NCBI GenBank assembly: GCA_016647705.1
Contig: CM028334.1
Coordinates: 10,139,546-10,203,545, forward strand
Length of the DNA stretch: 64,000 nucleotides
From: Eucommia ulmoides
Lineage: Eukaryota > Streptophyta > Magnoliopsida > Garryales > Eucommiaceae
Direction of reading: 5' to 3'
Position 1 is the first letter of the stretch; every line of letters starts with the position of its first letter. Of this stretch, positions 47,706-60,040 are shown piece after piece. The position numbers and the translations under genes are program-made. Under the pieces are notes generated by a model, which was given only the letters and a program-made list of their open reading frames with translations, was not told where the DNA came from and searched no databases.

Positions 47706-48960
47706 TTAATTTTTAAATTCGTGTCCAATCATTATCGTTTAGTCCAATATCAAATTCCAACCAAACGACGTGACAATAATATCCTAAATTTCAAATTCAA
47801 ATCAAATCAACTGATGATATAAATTTGGAATCGCATATTTCACTATATATCTTTCTATGCTATAAAAATAAAAAAGATTAGCAACCTAAATTAACTTTGT
47901 GAACTTAAAATAACATATCGTTTGTTTGATTTGATTATAAATATATAATTGAGAAATTGTTGGTTTCAAAACAACATTCATGCATATATTTTGTTATATA
48001 ATTCAGGGTAATAGAATTTGTGTTGAATTCAACAACATAGATCACTATTCAATTTTTGTAAGAAACCTTGTGTTAATTTTGCAAGAAACGTGCGTACATA
48101 AAAATATTCTTCAATTGAACGTTCTTTTTTTTTTTGGTATATTACGAGTGTCGCGTATTACGTGTGTGACTGCTCCTCAAAATCCTCATCTTGCAAAATC
48201 TCTTGTTGGTCCAATTGAACGTCTTTGAAGTGCCGACATTCACTACTCTTTTTCTCTCTCTCTCTTCAACCCACTAGGCTGCTCTTCTTCATCTCCACCC
48301 TTCGTTCAGCAAAGCCTAGCGGCCAAGATCGATCGTCAACTCTAGGCGCACTTTAGGGCCGACGACTGCCAGCAAAAAGTGCGATTAAACAAATACCCAA
48401 TTTCAAATTGTTTATTCCCCAAAAAAACAAAAGCTCAGCCGAAGAGTTGAAGAAGACACAATCATCACTTCTTTCTGATCGTACACAGTCGAGTTTGTAG
48501 AATTCGGTCGCCGAAATCGTGCTGCGATCGACTATTTTTCTTTTGCGATTTCGAGCCGGCGATCAGTTTTGGGCCGTCTGATGAGGATTGCTTGCCGAAC
48601 TTTCTGTTTCAATTGACGGAGCCGCCAAGTTTTCGGTAATTGATTGTTCGCTTGCCGGTTACGGATGTTGATAACGTGCGCGACCGGTGAGCAGTGAACA
48701 GAAGGGAGAACAGTTAGAAAGCTCTGGTGTTGGTCCGTTCTTGTCAGGGAAAAAGTAAGGTTATTTTACATGGATTTGTTTGTTTTTGATGAATCTGATC
48801 TGTTGATGGAGTCGTTTATTGAAGCCCTAGAAGTGGAAATCATGAGTTCATGACCCTACTTCCTGTACATCTCCTCCCTTTGTAGCTAAAAAAAGCCGCG
48901 TTTCTATGTTTTGGTTAGGTGATTCGGTGGATTTTGATTGGTTAAATTGAGAGGTTGGAG
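47706..48960 (+). other. TOC1 upstream region and 5' leader
   Basis: AT-rich to about 48230, then a CT-rich stretch (TTTCTCTCTCTCTC, 48250) and a more GC-balanced segment up to the ATG that looks like a transcribed leader. A donor-like AAAAAGTAAGG (about 48750) and an acceptor-like TTGGTTAG (about 48918) would allow a 5' UTR intron. No exact evening element (AAAATATCT) was found. Confidence 0.4.
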
Positions 48961-51900
48961 ATGAGTGAGTTTGGTTCGAACAAAGAGAGTGGCGGCGGCG
49001 GCGATGGTGGATGTGGTGGTGTTGGTAACGGTAAGAGCGGTGAAGGGTTTATTGACAGGAGTAAAGTGAGGATTTTGCTTTGTGATAATGATGCAAAGAG
49101 CCTAAAGGAGGTCTTTACTCTTTTGTGTAAATGCTCCTATCAAGGTATTAGTGTTAGCCTTTGTTCTTCACTTTCTGTGCAATTACAGTAATAGTATTAT
49201 GTTTACTTTGCCGAACTGCTCTTTTGAGATTTATATGAACTTAATTTTTAACAATTTTTTTCTTGTTGCTTGGGATGTTAATTTTGATAGGCTCTGGTTT
49301 GTAGAGCCATTATGTTGGCAAAAAGTTTTTTAAATTATTGGAATATACAATATATTTTTGTAGTTGTAATTTGTATAGGATAATCTAGGTGAAAGAAATT
49401 GATCACTGTTTCCATTTAGTATGAAGGTTAAAATCATTAAGAAGCTAGACCGAATCCTAATATCCTGTTTGAGAGGAAAATAATCGAATCATTTAGTATG
49501 AAGGTACTGGCTAGATTAGTTAGCATTTACATTTTTGGATGCTTTTTCGTTTGGGGGAATTAATTAAACTGTCCTCAAAATATGTTACTTATAGTTTTTT
49601 ATCCTTATTTTTTTCTTTATTTTTCAGTATTCAATTAATTTTTTATTCTGCCATTAATATCAACTAGATTGAATTTATAGAGTTGATATCTACTAAATGT
49701 TAAATTTTTATTTCATATCGTAGTTAAAGTTAACTAAATATTGGTAAAGGGCTAAACCATAAGTCGGAAATGATTAAAAAGTAAGTTGCACTAATCTTGA
49801 TGCTGGATCATTCAATGATCAATTAGAAAGTTAACTTTGCTAAGTCCATATTTTTCTTACACTATCAGTTTTTCTTTGTGGTGATTATGGTGATTTTTGC
49901 AGTAACTGCAGTGAGATCACCTAGACAAGTAATTGATGCCCTCAATGCTGAGGGTCCTGATATAGACATCATTCTTTCCGAAATTGACCTTCCCATGGCC
50001 AAGGGCTTTAAAATGTTGAAATACATGATGAGGGATAAAGACTTAAGACGCATTCCAGTGATCAGTAAGCTTGATTTTGTCTATATATATATATTTAAAT
50101 TGTTTCTGTTTTTCGGTTTATAGTAATAGAATGATCCTTATTTTTGTCTTGTTGCTTTGTTTTGTGTAGTGATGTCGGCACAAGACGAGGTTTCTCTTGT
50201 TGTCAAGTGCTTGAAATTTGGGGCGGCAGATTATCTGGTGAAGCCTTTGCGCACTAATGAATTGTTGAACTTGTGGATTCACATGTGGAGAAGGCGGCGA
50301 ATGGTATGAAGACCTTATTTCTTTTGTGCTTTGTTTTCAGCTTGGTCCTCTTACCACAAAACTGGGGCACATAAAAAAATATGGGAACAAATAAAAATTT
50401 ATTTCATTCCTGCTCCCTGATGTTTAGAACAGAGCAGAATCACTAAGAATAGAAACACTTAAAAAATTCCACCTTAAAAAATGGTTTTTTGTAATCCTCT
50501 TATAGTTGGATGTGATCTTTGTGCACACAAAAATGCATGGTCACGTAATTTCTAGGAGTGGTTTGCATCCTTTAAGGCCTACATCTCTGGATTTGTGCTT
50601 GTGATAGAATGCTTTCTTCTGTCAATAAATTTAGTCGCTTATGATATCAATATCGAATGCTCTTCAAGGCACCGTTTATTAACATTTTTTATTTTTCATT
50701 TTTCATTTTCTTTGCTTTTAAGTAAAAAATTGAAAAAATAAAATAAAAATAAAGATATGTTTTACACTTCAAATAAGTTAGAACATGATTTGATTTTTTT
50801 AAACAAAAATGATTGTGTTTTTTTTTTTTTAATATATTTTGATAGAACAATCAAGCAAAAGATATCATATAGGGATAATAAAAAGATATTCTCTATATAT
50901 TGTTAAACATTCTTTCGATTTTTTTTGCTCATGCTTTTAAGTAATTTTCTTTTCTTTTTGAGGATTATCTTGTTGATTATAAAAGCTACTTGAAACAGTG
51001 TCTTAATAATTTATATGTTATTCTTTGTGACAGCTTGGATTGGCGGAGAAGAACATATTGAACTACGAGTTAGATCTGGTGTCAGATCCTAGTGATGCCA
51101 ATACAAACAGCACTACTCTGTTTTCGGATGACACTGATGACAAGTCTCGAAAGAGTGCCAACCCTGAGCTTTGTGTTTCCACACATCAGGAATATGAGGT
51201 GATGCATTCAGACCTAAACAAGTTGTATTTATTTTATTAATGATGACATGAGCTAATAAGGAATTTTCTTTGATTCACGTACGATTTTGTTCTTAAATAG
51301 ATTTTTAAGGGTCCGTTTCGTTTGGTTCTCTAAATTATCCATTTTAAGAAACTATTTTATTTTTATTAATGGATTTGTATTGCTCTCTATTTATATATGA
51401 TTAATATAACAGATTTTTCGGCCCAACAAAGAAACATAAAAAAAGTTTAATATTTTTTTTAGTTGTATTTTGCTCTAATTACAGTAGAATAAACGAGAGT
51501 CGAGAGCCAAAATGGTTGGTAAGCTAAATTGAGTATTTTTAATTTTTGCAACCAACGACAGAAATATAACAATTTAAGAGCACTACAATTCATGAATTGG
51601 AGAACAACCAAATGGGCCCTAAGTGTGTTCTTAATTGTAGGCACTGTTTGGTTGTGTTTTTCTTTAAGCAAAAAAGTGCTTCATTTTAAAAGTAAAATTT
51701 GTTTTGCACTCAAAAAAAGTCCTTTGAAAATATAATACATTAAAAACAGGATTTTAAATATTTTTTTTTTAAAAAAAAAAACAAAGGATACTTGTTTTTT
51801 GTTTATTCGATTTTTACATTTTAACGAGATCGATGAAGTAGGGTATCACATAATTTTTTTTAATTAAGAGATCAATAATAGAGAGAATGGCAAGATATTT

Positions 51901-53327
51901 TCTGTACACTATCAGGCACGTTTTTGATTGTTTGCTTTTACTTTTAAGGAGAAGTACTTCTTTTGTCAAATTGTTTTATTTATTTATTTATTTATTTTGA
52001 GAAGTACTTGAAGAAGCCTTCCTCGTTCCGTCAAGGTCCCCCCCCCACAAAAAAAAAGTGTTATTAATCAGTCCAAACATTTATTTTGGTTGTTTATCTC
52101 TTCTGCTTCTACATTTGCATCTTCAGCCTATTGCTGCCAGTGCTCCCGGTCCTTTAGAGACTCCACCTCCTGACCCGATGCAGTGTAGGCCTGATGTCCC
52201 AGGAATAAGTGACCGTTGGACTGGTAAGAAAGGCCCTTAGGTGGCATTTGTTTAGTGTTTGTCTTCTCAAATTTCTGTTTCTGTTACCAAAAATTTGTTC
52301 CTAAAATCTGGGAGCAGAACCAGAAAAAAGAAAAAAATGTTCCCTTGTTTCTCTTCCCCATTTATTTGGGAATAGGAGCTCTAACCAAATGGGTAATCTA
52401 TTTCCGAGGACTGTTCCGTATTTCTGTTTCTGTTCCCAGTTTCCATTCCTGCTCTATAAAATTAACAAAACTCTTGTAATGTTATTTCCAGGACAAATTT
52501 CATCATGTCCGAAGAAGAGTGAACTCAAAATAGGCGAATCTTCAGCCTTCTTCACATACGTCAAATCAAACACAAACTCAAACACAAACACGCCGAGAAT
52601 CAACACCCAAGACATGGAGCCCGTCCATGAAATCCCTCGTCAGAGATCAAGAATCGAAAAAGAACCCGTTTCTCGTGATGAAAAAGTTGGTTGTACCCTC
52701 CATAGACAAACAAACCAAGAACTAGAACAAACCCATTCCCAACAAGAACAAGTCTCAATCCCCTATTCCCATTCTCTCGAGATCTCAAAGACCGAAGAAC
52801 ATTTCTCTCAGACAAACAGAAACGATTCTCGCCAAGATGTTCTTGCTTTTCAACCAAACACGGCCTATCCATATTATATCCCTGGAGGCATGAATCAAGT
52901 GATGATGCCTCATTATAATCATCATGTTTCCCAGTGTCAGCATATGCAATCCATGCCTTTTCAGTACTACCCGTATGGCATATGCGTCCAACCGGGCCAA
53001 ATGGCTGGAACAAACCCTTGGCCACCATATGGAAACGTTTCTCCGAATGAGGGGGAAAAGCCGAGTAAAGTCAATAGGAGAGAGGCAGCACTGATCAAGT
53101 TCAGACAGAAGAGGAAAGAACGGTGTTTTGACAAGAAAATAAGATATGTGAACAGGAAACACCTTGCAGAGAGGCGACCGCGTGTGAGAGGACAGTTTGT
53201 TAGGAAGGTGAATGGTATAGGTGTGGATCTTAACGGGCAACCTAGTTTTGGTGACGAAGATGATGAGGAGGACGACGAGGTGGAGGATGAGGAAGAGGAG
53301 GATGATGCATCTTTGAGTCAACAATGA
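48961..53327 (+). CDS. TOC1: TOC1/APRR1 pseudo-response regulator
   Basis: A core evening-phased transcriptional repressor of the plant circadian clock, nuclear. Exons are 48961-49144, 49903-50064, 50170-50303, 51034-51198, 52127-52223 and 52492-53327; they sum to 526 codons. The pseudo-receiver domain spans about residues 30-145. It keeps ILLCDNDA and the PADYL-type block ([20 protein letters not shown]), but the phosphoacceptor position is Glu88 in ILSEIDLPM, as in plant PRRs. The CCT domain (about 442-487) reads [20 protein letters not shown] and [16 protein letters not shown]. The C-terminus is very acidic (about residues 498-520). [12 protein letters not shown] is a TOC1-type block in the middle. 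The start is the first ATG in frame with the receiver. It is shorter than Arabidopsis TOC1 (618 residues), mostly in the linker. All splice sites are GT-AG. Confidence 0.96.
50335..50475. repeat. MITE-like repeat in TOC1 intron 3
   Basis: Contains GGGAACAAATAAA, AGAACAGAGCAGAAT and GAAACACTTAAAAA. Same family as the RPE and NEN intron repeats. Confidence 0.4.
51240..52030. other. Repeat-rich part of TOC1 intron 4
   Basis: AT-rich intron DNA with TTTGGTT and AGAAGTACTT words that also occur in other intronic repeats of the window. No coding potential beyond the neighbouring exons. Confidence 0.35.
52240..52490. repeat. MITE-like repeat in TOC1 intron 5
   Basis: Starts GGTGGCATTTGTTTAGTG, with TTTCTGTTTCTGTTACC and GGGAGCAGAACCAG. 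It fills almost all of the intron. Confidence 0.5.
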
Positions 53328-53439
53328 AGTTTTGGTCCTTTTTAGCTTTAATGTGGATATAGTTTTGAAGACAGAATTTGTTTGAAGAAACATTGGATCT
53401 TCAGAAACTTTAATGTATTGATTATTTAGTGCTTTTTGT

Positions 53440-53580
53440 TCCTAGATTTTTTTGTAATAGAAATATGGTGAATAAGAATCTGTTTATGTTCTGCTCCCGG
53501 ATATTTAGGACCGAATTCTTGGAGCAGAAACAGAATTCTGAGAACAGAAATACTAAGACAAACGTCGCCATCTGAGCATA
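53440..53580. repeat. MITE-like repeat downstream of TOC1
   Basis: TTCTGCTCCCGG and GGAGCAGAAACAGAATTC in inverted relation. Same family, here in the 3' flank. Confidence 0.45.
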
Positions 53581-53874
53581 TGATGTGGTTAAGGGCATTT
53601 TAAGCTAATCATGAGGTGTATGGTAGTGAAAAGTTATTTGCTCTCATTTTGAAAAAAATATCTGTTCTATAAATTAGGATATAGGATATATTTTACATTT
53701 AAGACATTTTTGTTGAGAAATTTAATAATAAACTTCTAACAAAATGCATTTTCATGATTAATATATTTAAATTATTTATAGGATATTTAAAATTAATGTA
53801 TTGAATTAAAATGTAAATAATTAATATTATAATAAATTAAGACACATTTTATATTTGAGATATTTTATATTTCA
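53581..53874. other. TOC1 3' flank
   Basis: Strongly AT-rich, with repeated ATATTTTA words. No gene seen. Confidence 0.4.
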
Positions 53875-54240
53875 GTGAAGACAGCTCACCTCCTGTTACG
53901 AGGGTGGTTCCACCCGCGCAACAGAAACAGGAGGTGTTCACCCCTTGTTTTTCACAGGGGGTGCACCCCTGTTACGGGGGTGGTTCACCTCTGTTTCGGG
54001 GTGAACCAACCCGTGAAACAGGGGGTGTTTCACCCCCTGTTATGGGGATGGCACCCCCCTGTTTTAGGGGTTGTTTTCACCCCTTGTGAAAAACAGGGGG
54101 TGCACCCCCGTAATAGGGGTTCCACCCCTTGTTATGGGGGGTGTTTCTAGTAGGGGGTGGCATCCCCTGTTCAAGGGGTGGTTCCACCTCGTAACAGGGG
54201 GTTGTGGTTCACCCCCTGTTACGAGGTGGTTCCGGTTGGC
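53875..54240. repeat. GC-rich island of inverted short motifs
   Basis: About 365 bp built from CACCCCCTGTTAC-like words and their complements (GTAACAGGGGGT), plus GGGTGGTTCACC and GGTTCCACC blocks on both strands. Many overlapping hairpins are possible. Composition contrasts sharply with the AT-rich flanks. Open frames across it are by-products of the repeats. Confidence 0.8.
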
Positions 54241-54289
54241 GGGGAGAGTGAGAAAGGAAGAGAGAGAGAGTGTTGAGCGTGAGAGAGAG

Positions 54290-54495
54290 AGGGGTTAAAG
54301 AAAAAAGAAAATAAAAAAAATATTAAAAAATGACGATTTTGTCTTCACAATTCTGTTAGTTTGGACGATTTTTTTGACAGAATGACCAAATAAAAACGTG
54401 CTGATACATAGAGGGTTTAAACGAAACGCTCAAACGGAGAAGGATCAATTAAAAAATTGTTAATACCTGAACGGTTTAAAATATAATTTTCCCAT
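54290..54495. repeat. Probable MITE or MULE end
   Basis: Contains TTAATACCTGAACGGTTTAA and AGGGTTTAAACGAAACG, a style of sequence common at ends of plant DNA transposons. Only one end is recognised. Confidence 0.35.
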
Positions 54496-55460
54496 TAATT
54501 TATTACTCGTTCAGATTACTATATCACTATTGTGCTATATTGTGATTACATGTATTGGGTGATTATTTGTACTTGAACTTAATATTGTATATAGTTGAAC
54601 ATAAAATTTTACCTGTTTCAGAGTGAGTGAGCAAATGAATAAAGATGTATTAGTTTATAAAATGTTGTTAAAAGCTCCGAGTAATTAATGAGTTTAAAAT
54701 TGTAACATGTCACTTGTAACCAGAGTATTGATTTAAGTGGTCAATGAGTGAGAGAGAGTAAAGAATGACTATACTCTTGGATGTGTCAATTTGATCTTCA
54801 CCAAGAAATAAGATTCATGTTGAATTAGAAATCCTCAATAGAGCTCAATGGAGTAGGAGTCAGACGAGAAGAGCTTTGTTGAACGACTATAAAAAACATA
54901 TCAAGTGACTATCCCCCTCTATGTATTTGTGTGATTCACTGTTGTTTATTTTGTAATTCCGTTGCACAGATTCACACTGGTTTAAATTCCTTGTAATCTG
55001 TAACGTGTGCCTATGAGAGAACTAAAAATCTACTGAGTCTATCCAATTCACCCCCTCTTAGATAAATTTGGATCACCAATATTGTTAAAAAAATTACATT
55101 TTTAATTTTTTTATCACTGACAGCATTCGAGCAGCAAATAAAGGACTACAGGAAAAAAAGGTGTGTTTTTGCAAAAAGCACATAGGATTGGAGCAAATTG
55201 TGAAGTAAAAACGTCAAACAGAAAGAAAGAAGAAAAAACACATCTGCTAAAAACGAAAATGTAATGAAAACAGAACATGTGAGAAATTATTTAATGTTCC
55301 ATTCCATAACCAAATCAATGCAAGTGAAAAAGCAAAGACAAGAAGGTCAAGAAGATACAGACATGGTAAAAAAACAATTCACAAACACAAAGATTTGACA
55401 AGAATGTTGTCCAGCAAATATAATTTTTTTTTAATAAATAATCATAAAATTCAAACCGGC
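54496..55460. other. Intergenic, possible retroelement remnant
   Basis: Around 54980-55075 the words TGTAATCTGTAACG and CAATTCACCCCCTCTTAG resemble the end of a Copia LTR plus leader. The rest is AT-rich and not recognised. The stretch after 55080 is likely 3' flank of the SNARE gene. Confidence 0.35.
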
Positions 55461-55468
55461 CCGACGGG

Positions 55469-58383
55469 TTAATGGGTGAGCTTGAAGTAAAGGATCAAAA
55501 GAATAGCAAGGACCAGAACAGCAATAATCGAACCGATGATCCATTTATTCCTGCTCATCCTTCTGGACATCGCAGTAAGTATCTTCTTGCTCCTCCCTAT
55601 ATTGTCATCAACCCCATGAAGCTGCAAAGCAAATTAAATGCCAAATCCAACAAGGTTAAGGCAGCGTAATGGGGATTGGAATTTGAAAGAAACCCATGTA
55701 ATTTTTTAGATTTATTCGGAGGCTCTAATTCCACGAAACCAGACGCTACCTAAGAGAAAGAATCAAATTGCTCTAGTACGAAGTTACAAGGAAACAGGGA
55801 AGAGGATAGAGCAAACAATACCGCGTTATGGGCATGAAGTAGAGATTGTCGTTGTTGGTGTAAATCTTGAAGAATTGAGACACCGAGATCTTCAGTTTCC
55901 AGCATCGTTCTTCTACTCTCCTTGATTCTTTCGCTAGACTGGTTTAATCTCTCGGTTGACATCAGCAACCTTCCTCTTTGATCAGCCGAAACCTGTAACG
56001 TCATTGACAAATGTCTAATAGAAGGCAAATGCAATCCCAAATGTATGTCTAATAAAAGGCCCAACGGGTAGTTAAAATAGAAGATAGAATGGAACAATAA
56101 AATGCATAGAAAAACATTGCACACAACTTAAAGAAGTGAAGGTCGTGTATAGCAAGTTTAAATGATAGGTAGTAACGCAAAGAAAGATGAGCATGAGGTA
56201 AAATAGTCGGTGTATTGACTAGTATCTTTAAGGTGCCCTTTTTTTTTTTTTATTGTTTTTTGTTCTCATAATTTTGTTAATATATCTGTTTGTTAGTTGC
56301 ATGAAGCGGGGGCGGGGGCAAGGGCGGAGAATCATCTGTGTCTAGGAGTAAGAGTTTCAAGGTTTAGATCGCTTAAGAAGGGTGCAATTTTTTTTAGACC
56401 AATATATAGTGTATTTACTAGTGTACAATTTTTTTTTTTTTTTTTTTTTTTTAAACTGTAGTATTTTTACAATACAATATTGGTTTTTTTAAAGTCAATA
56501 TTTCAAACTTTTTCAATACTAAAATAATTTTTTGGCTAAAATATTTGGGAAAAAAAATTTATTTTGAAATTTAGTTGTGATAGCAACAGTGGGGGTGAGG
56601 TTTTGAAATGATAGGAGCAAATTTGGTACGAGATTCTCAGTAAGAGAGAATCTCGAACAGCACATGGAAGCGTGGTCATTTTTGAAGGATTTTGCAACTA
56701 AGACTTCTTTATGTTCCCAAAAAATTTTGGACAAGAAACAAAAATTTTCTATTTTGCAGCCTAGTGCACGAAGGCTCCTGTCGTTGCTAGGTTTCGGGAG
56801 GGTCAGTTGTACGCAATTTATTTCTTTATTTTCCCCAAAAATTTGGAGTAGAAACATAAATCTTCTATTTCTATTTCACAGCTCAATGCACGAATGTTCC
56901 CGTTGTTGCTGGGTATGGGAGCGTTAGATGTACATAGCCTTACCCTGCATATAAAGAGGTTGTTTCTAAGATATGAACCGGGTCCTTGAGGTCACAATGG
57001 AGCAACCTTACCATTGGATTAGGAGCAACCCAGAGCACGAATGCTCCCACCGTTGTTGGGTCTAGGGAGGGTCAGATGTATCATGTACCATATAAAGAGA
57101 TTATTTCCGAGATTTGAACCGGGACCTCTAGGCTATAATAGAGCAATCTTACCAATGGAGCAGTAACAAAAACATGGAAAGGAAAAAAATTCCGTTGAAG
57201 ATTTTTATGACACGTTTCAGGGAACTGTACTTTTGTTCTCATTCCAAACTTAATCCTCAGAAGAATGAGATTCATAGATATTTGTGTTTGTATGTGTTTG
57301 CGATCGTATGCGCGTGCGTGCATGCATGCACGTGTGTGTGTGAGAGAGAGAGAGAGAGAGGATACATCATACCATCATTGCATCGGCCATTCCTGACTCC
57401 AACAACTCATCGCGGGCTGCTTGATTAGCATTGGCCAATGAGATTCTTTTCACTTCATTTTTCAAGTTGTTGAGATCAGTTTTATATTCCCGAAGTTTAG
57501 CGAGAAGCATAGCCTTTGAATTTGGTGGCAAACTCCTAGCCTCAAGGTCCATTTTACGAATCTAGAGATATTTCAGGCATAGATTACATGGTTAAACAAA
57601 CCCGATAAGAGAGACGGAAATAGAAGCTCTCAACCATATAAAGTAATTACTAAGTTACCAAAGCATCAGCATCATCCAGTCCAGCTTTAACTTCGGAAAC
57701 TTTCTGTTTTTTCTGCTCTGCAAACCATGAAAAAAGAAGAATGAGAGGTGAAAAAAATGAAGGTGGTGACAGTTTATCACGCCAAAGTTGAGCTCTAAAA
57801 GAAAACAGGAGCAAGAAAATGAAAATGCACAAACCATATAATGAAGGGCTTAAGAATTAAAATTCAAATTTGCCCAAAAAAAAAAAAAAAGGAATTCCCG
57901 GGGGGGGATCCTAGTCATGTATAACTTTTACAATCTATAGATAATAAGTGGTGTATTGTACATTTTTCTGTTTCTGTTTTTTTGGTTTCTGTTGCCAGAT
58001 TATTTAGAACATGATCTGGGAAAATAATATAAACTTACTTTTCTGTTTCCTGACATGATGATCAGGATGACGATGCTCTCGAAAATTTGAAAATGTATAC
58101 AAAGAAAAAACTATCATTTATCACATATCATTGCATGCATATTTCTTCGTTTACAAGCACAAACTTTATTGAAAAACAAAAAAACATAAACACGAGAACA
58201 AAATCAAGATATATTCGTAATGCTACATTAATCACATCAATGAGCAAACAAATGAACGATCAAAGAGGGCACGGTCTGATGTATCTCACCTCCATCAAGG
58301 AGACTCGCCGACGTGCACTTTTTCAACAAATTCGCCGAAATCTCACAGTATTGGCGCTCATATCCTTCGAATACCTGACTCAT
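55469..58383 (-). CDS. VTI1-family Qb-SNARE (vesicle transport v-SNARE)
   Basis: A 221-residue SNARE for fusion at the trans-Golgi, prevacuolar compartment and vacuole. Exons on the minus strand are 58383-58290, 57717-57659, 57561-57373, 55992-55822 and 55621-55469; they sum to 222 codons, the usual VTI length. The N-terminus MSQVFEGYERQYCEISANLL starts the three-helix domain. The Qb-SNARE helix includes RLMST-like RLLMSTERLNQSSERIKESR and ETEDLGVSILQDLHQQRQSL, with the zero-layer Gln in the SILQDLHQQR block. The tail anchor is KWIIGSIIAVLVLAILLILY, then FKLTH and stop. All splice sites are GT-AG. It is closest in general form to VTI11/VTI13; which one cannot be decided here. Introns 2 and 3 are short and long respectively; the long one carries SINE-like copies. 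Confidence 0.95.
56745..56815 (-). mobile_element. SINE-like fragment (Au-type)
   Basis: Minus-strand CGCACAACTGACC-like tail with AGTGCACGAAGGCTCC on the plus strand, which matches the 3' body of the two better copies that follow. Confidence 0.4.
56880..57165 (-). mobile_element. Two tandem Au-type SINE copies in the SNARE intron
   Basis: Copy 1 is about 56880-57022 and copy 2 about 57023-57165, both on the minus strand. Each carries a Pol III B-box-like GGTTCATATC or GGTTCAAATCTCGG, then CTCTTTATAT, then the GACCC-TCC and CGGGAGC-like end. On the minus strand they read GGTAAGGTTGCTCC near the start, as in Au SINEs of flowering plants. They lie in the same orientation as the host gene. Confidence 0.6.
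57335..57361. repeat. GT/GA microsatellite
   Basis: GTGTGTGTG followed by a pure GA tract, 10 bp from the exon 3 splice donor of the SNARE gene. Confidence 0.85.
57955..58040. repeat. MITE-like repeat fragment in SNARE intron 1
   Basis: TTTCTGTTTCTG and TTTAGAACATGATCTGGG words of the window-wide intronic family. Confidence 0.35.
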
Positions 58384-58790
58384 CGTCCCTAGGTAGCTCA
58401 ACAATCAAGCTCCACCGCGTAAACGATACCTGTCAATTCCAATTTCCCACGTAATTGGGCACCTACGCGACTTAAATTCAAAAGCAATCACATAAAAACA
58501 CCAAAAATCTAACATATTCTCATTTTTTTTGAAATCAAGTAAATTTAAAGAATAAAATGATTGAATAATCATAACAATATGATATGATTAGCCAAAATGG
58601 AATTAACCTAAAAACGAAGAGGATAAAAGAGAGAGAGAGATCGGGGTGTACCGGAAACTGATCGGTCGGTTGAGAGAGATGACAGCGCAAGAGATGGCTT
58701 TTCCGTTGCCGGAGATTGATCGGAGATTTGCGGTATTAGAATTACGCGTTTGTTGATCAGCAAATCCCAGATGAAAGAGAAGAAGGTTCG
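58384..58790 (-). promoter_or_regulatory. SNARE gene 5' leader and promoter region
   Basis: On the minus strand, GC-balanced leader-like DNA at about 58750-58650 ends at a possible donor (TTCCG|GTACACC). That predicts a 5' UTR intron of roughly 200 bp before the start codon. No TATA box is assigned. Confidence 0.4.
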
Positions 58791-60040
58791 GGGTGTTTCA
58801 AGGACGCCGAAATGTTCACAATTTACATATGACTGCCACCGATATTTGAATTCCACAAAAACCCCTGGTGTTAGGGAACTTTTTTTTTTTTTAAAAAAGA
58901 TTTCGATAAGGTGTGTTCTTGCCAACTTACGTAGACCTCGACTAATTATTTTACTAGGAGATCTTAAGGGCGTACTCCTCTACATCGGCCTGGTGCATTC
59001 AGTGAGTTCTTTACCTAATAATAATAAATTAAAAAAAATCTAAAATCATATATATTAGTTTTAGACCCGCATAATATGCTGGTATAAAAAATATATATTA
59101 TTTGAGTATTGTGCGTAGATATAATTAATCATTTAATTTTATATCTAATATATTTTATGAGAGTATAGAAAAAATAAATTTATTGATAAATGTTACAAAA
59201 ATAACTTAGAAAACTATTAATGTCGACTTCTAAAATTATTAACGTTGACAAATATTTATTTTTTTGAAATAGTAAATATTAAGTAAACAATTCCTAGAGG
59301 GTTTTTTCAATTGTTTAACTTTTTATTTTTCAGATAATTATTTTAAAATAATATAAGAGGTATTTTTTTTTTATATTATTTAATAGTTTCTATTATTTGG
59401 TTAAAAATTATTGGAATACTCTTTTGAACAAATGAAATTTAATAAATTTTATATGTAATTAATAGATGGAGATAGAGAATTTTATTAAATGGTACGGCAG
59501 AGAGAATGCGAGGAAGAAATAAGTCACATATAATTAATTATAATAAAAACGAAGATGAACTATATTTGTAATTTTTAGTGATATCCCTAGTCATTTGGAA
59601 AACTTACAACGATGAAATTCACTCAATCTAGTATATTAATAATAAATAATAATAATTAAAATCACTCAAATTACTATATTGATTATAAATAATATTTAAG
59701 ATTATTTAAATAAAATGTTAAAAGGGGAGAAATAAATAAACTTTAAATATTAAAGATTATTATTTATTTTCAGTTTTTTAATTGTGTTTTAACCAATATA
59801 ATAGCTTCGATTTTTTTTTTTAGTACTTATTAAAAGGACAATCCAGTGCACGAAGGCTCACGCCATTACAAGGTCTGTTTAGTACTTTTGTTGTCTAGTA
59901 CTTATTATAATTATAAATTTTTAATAATGGTTATCAACAAAAAAAATCATATCAAGAGAAAATACAATAGAAAATATAATTATTTTGTCTAATTTAATGT
60001 CATATTTATTAAAAATAATAGACATTTATAGTTTTTTTAG
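58791..60040. other. AT-rich intergenic region
   Basis: Very AT-rich. A short SINE-related word, CCAGTGCACGAAGGCTCACG, occurs at 59844-59863, matching the SINE ends near 56760. No gene seen. Confidence 0.5.

Noticed and set aside
52600..53393. Long minus-strand open frames across the last TOC1 exon
   Set aside because: They are antisense shadows of a well-supported CCT-domain exon and show no domain of their own.
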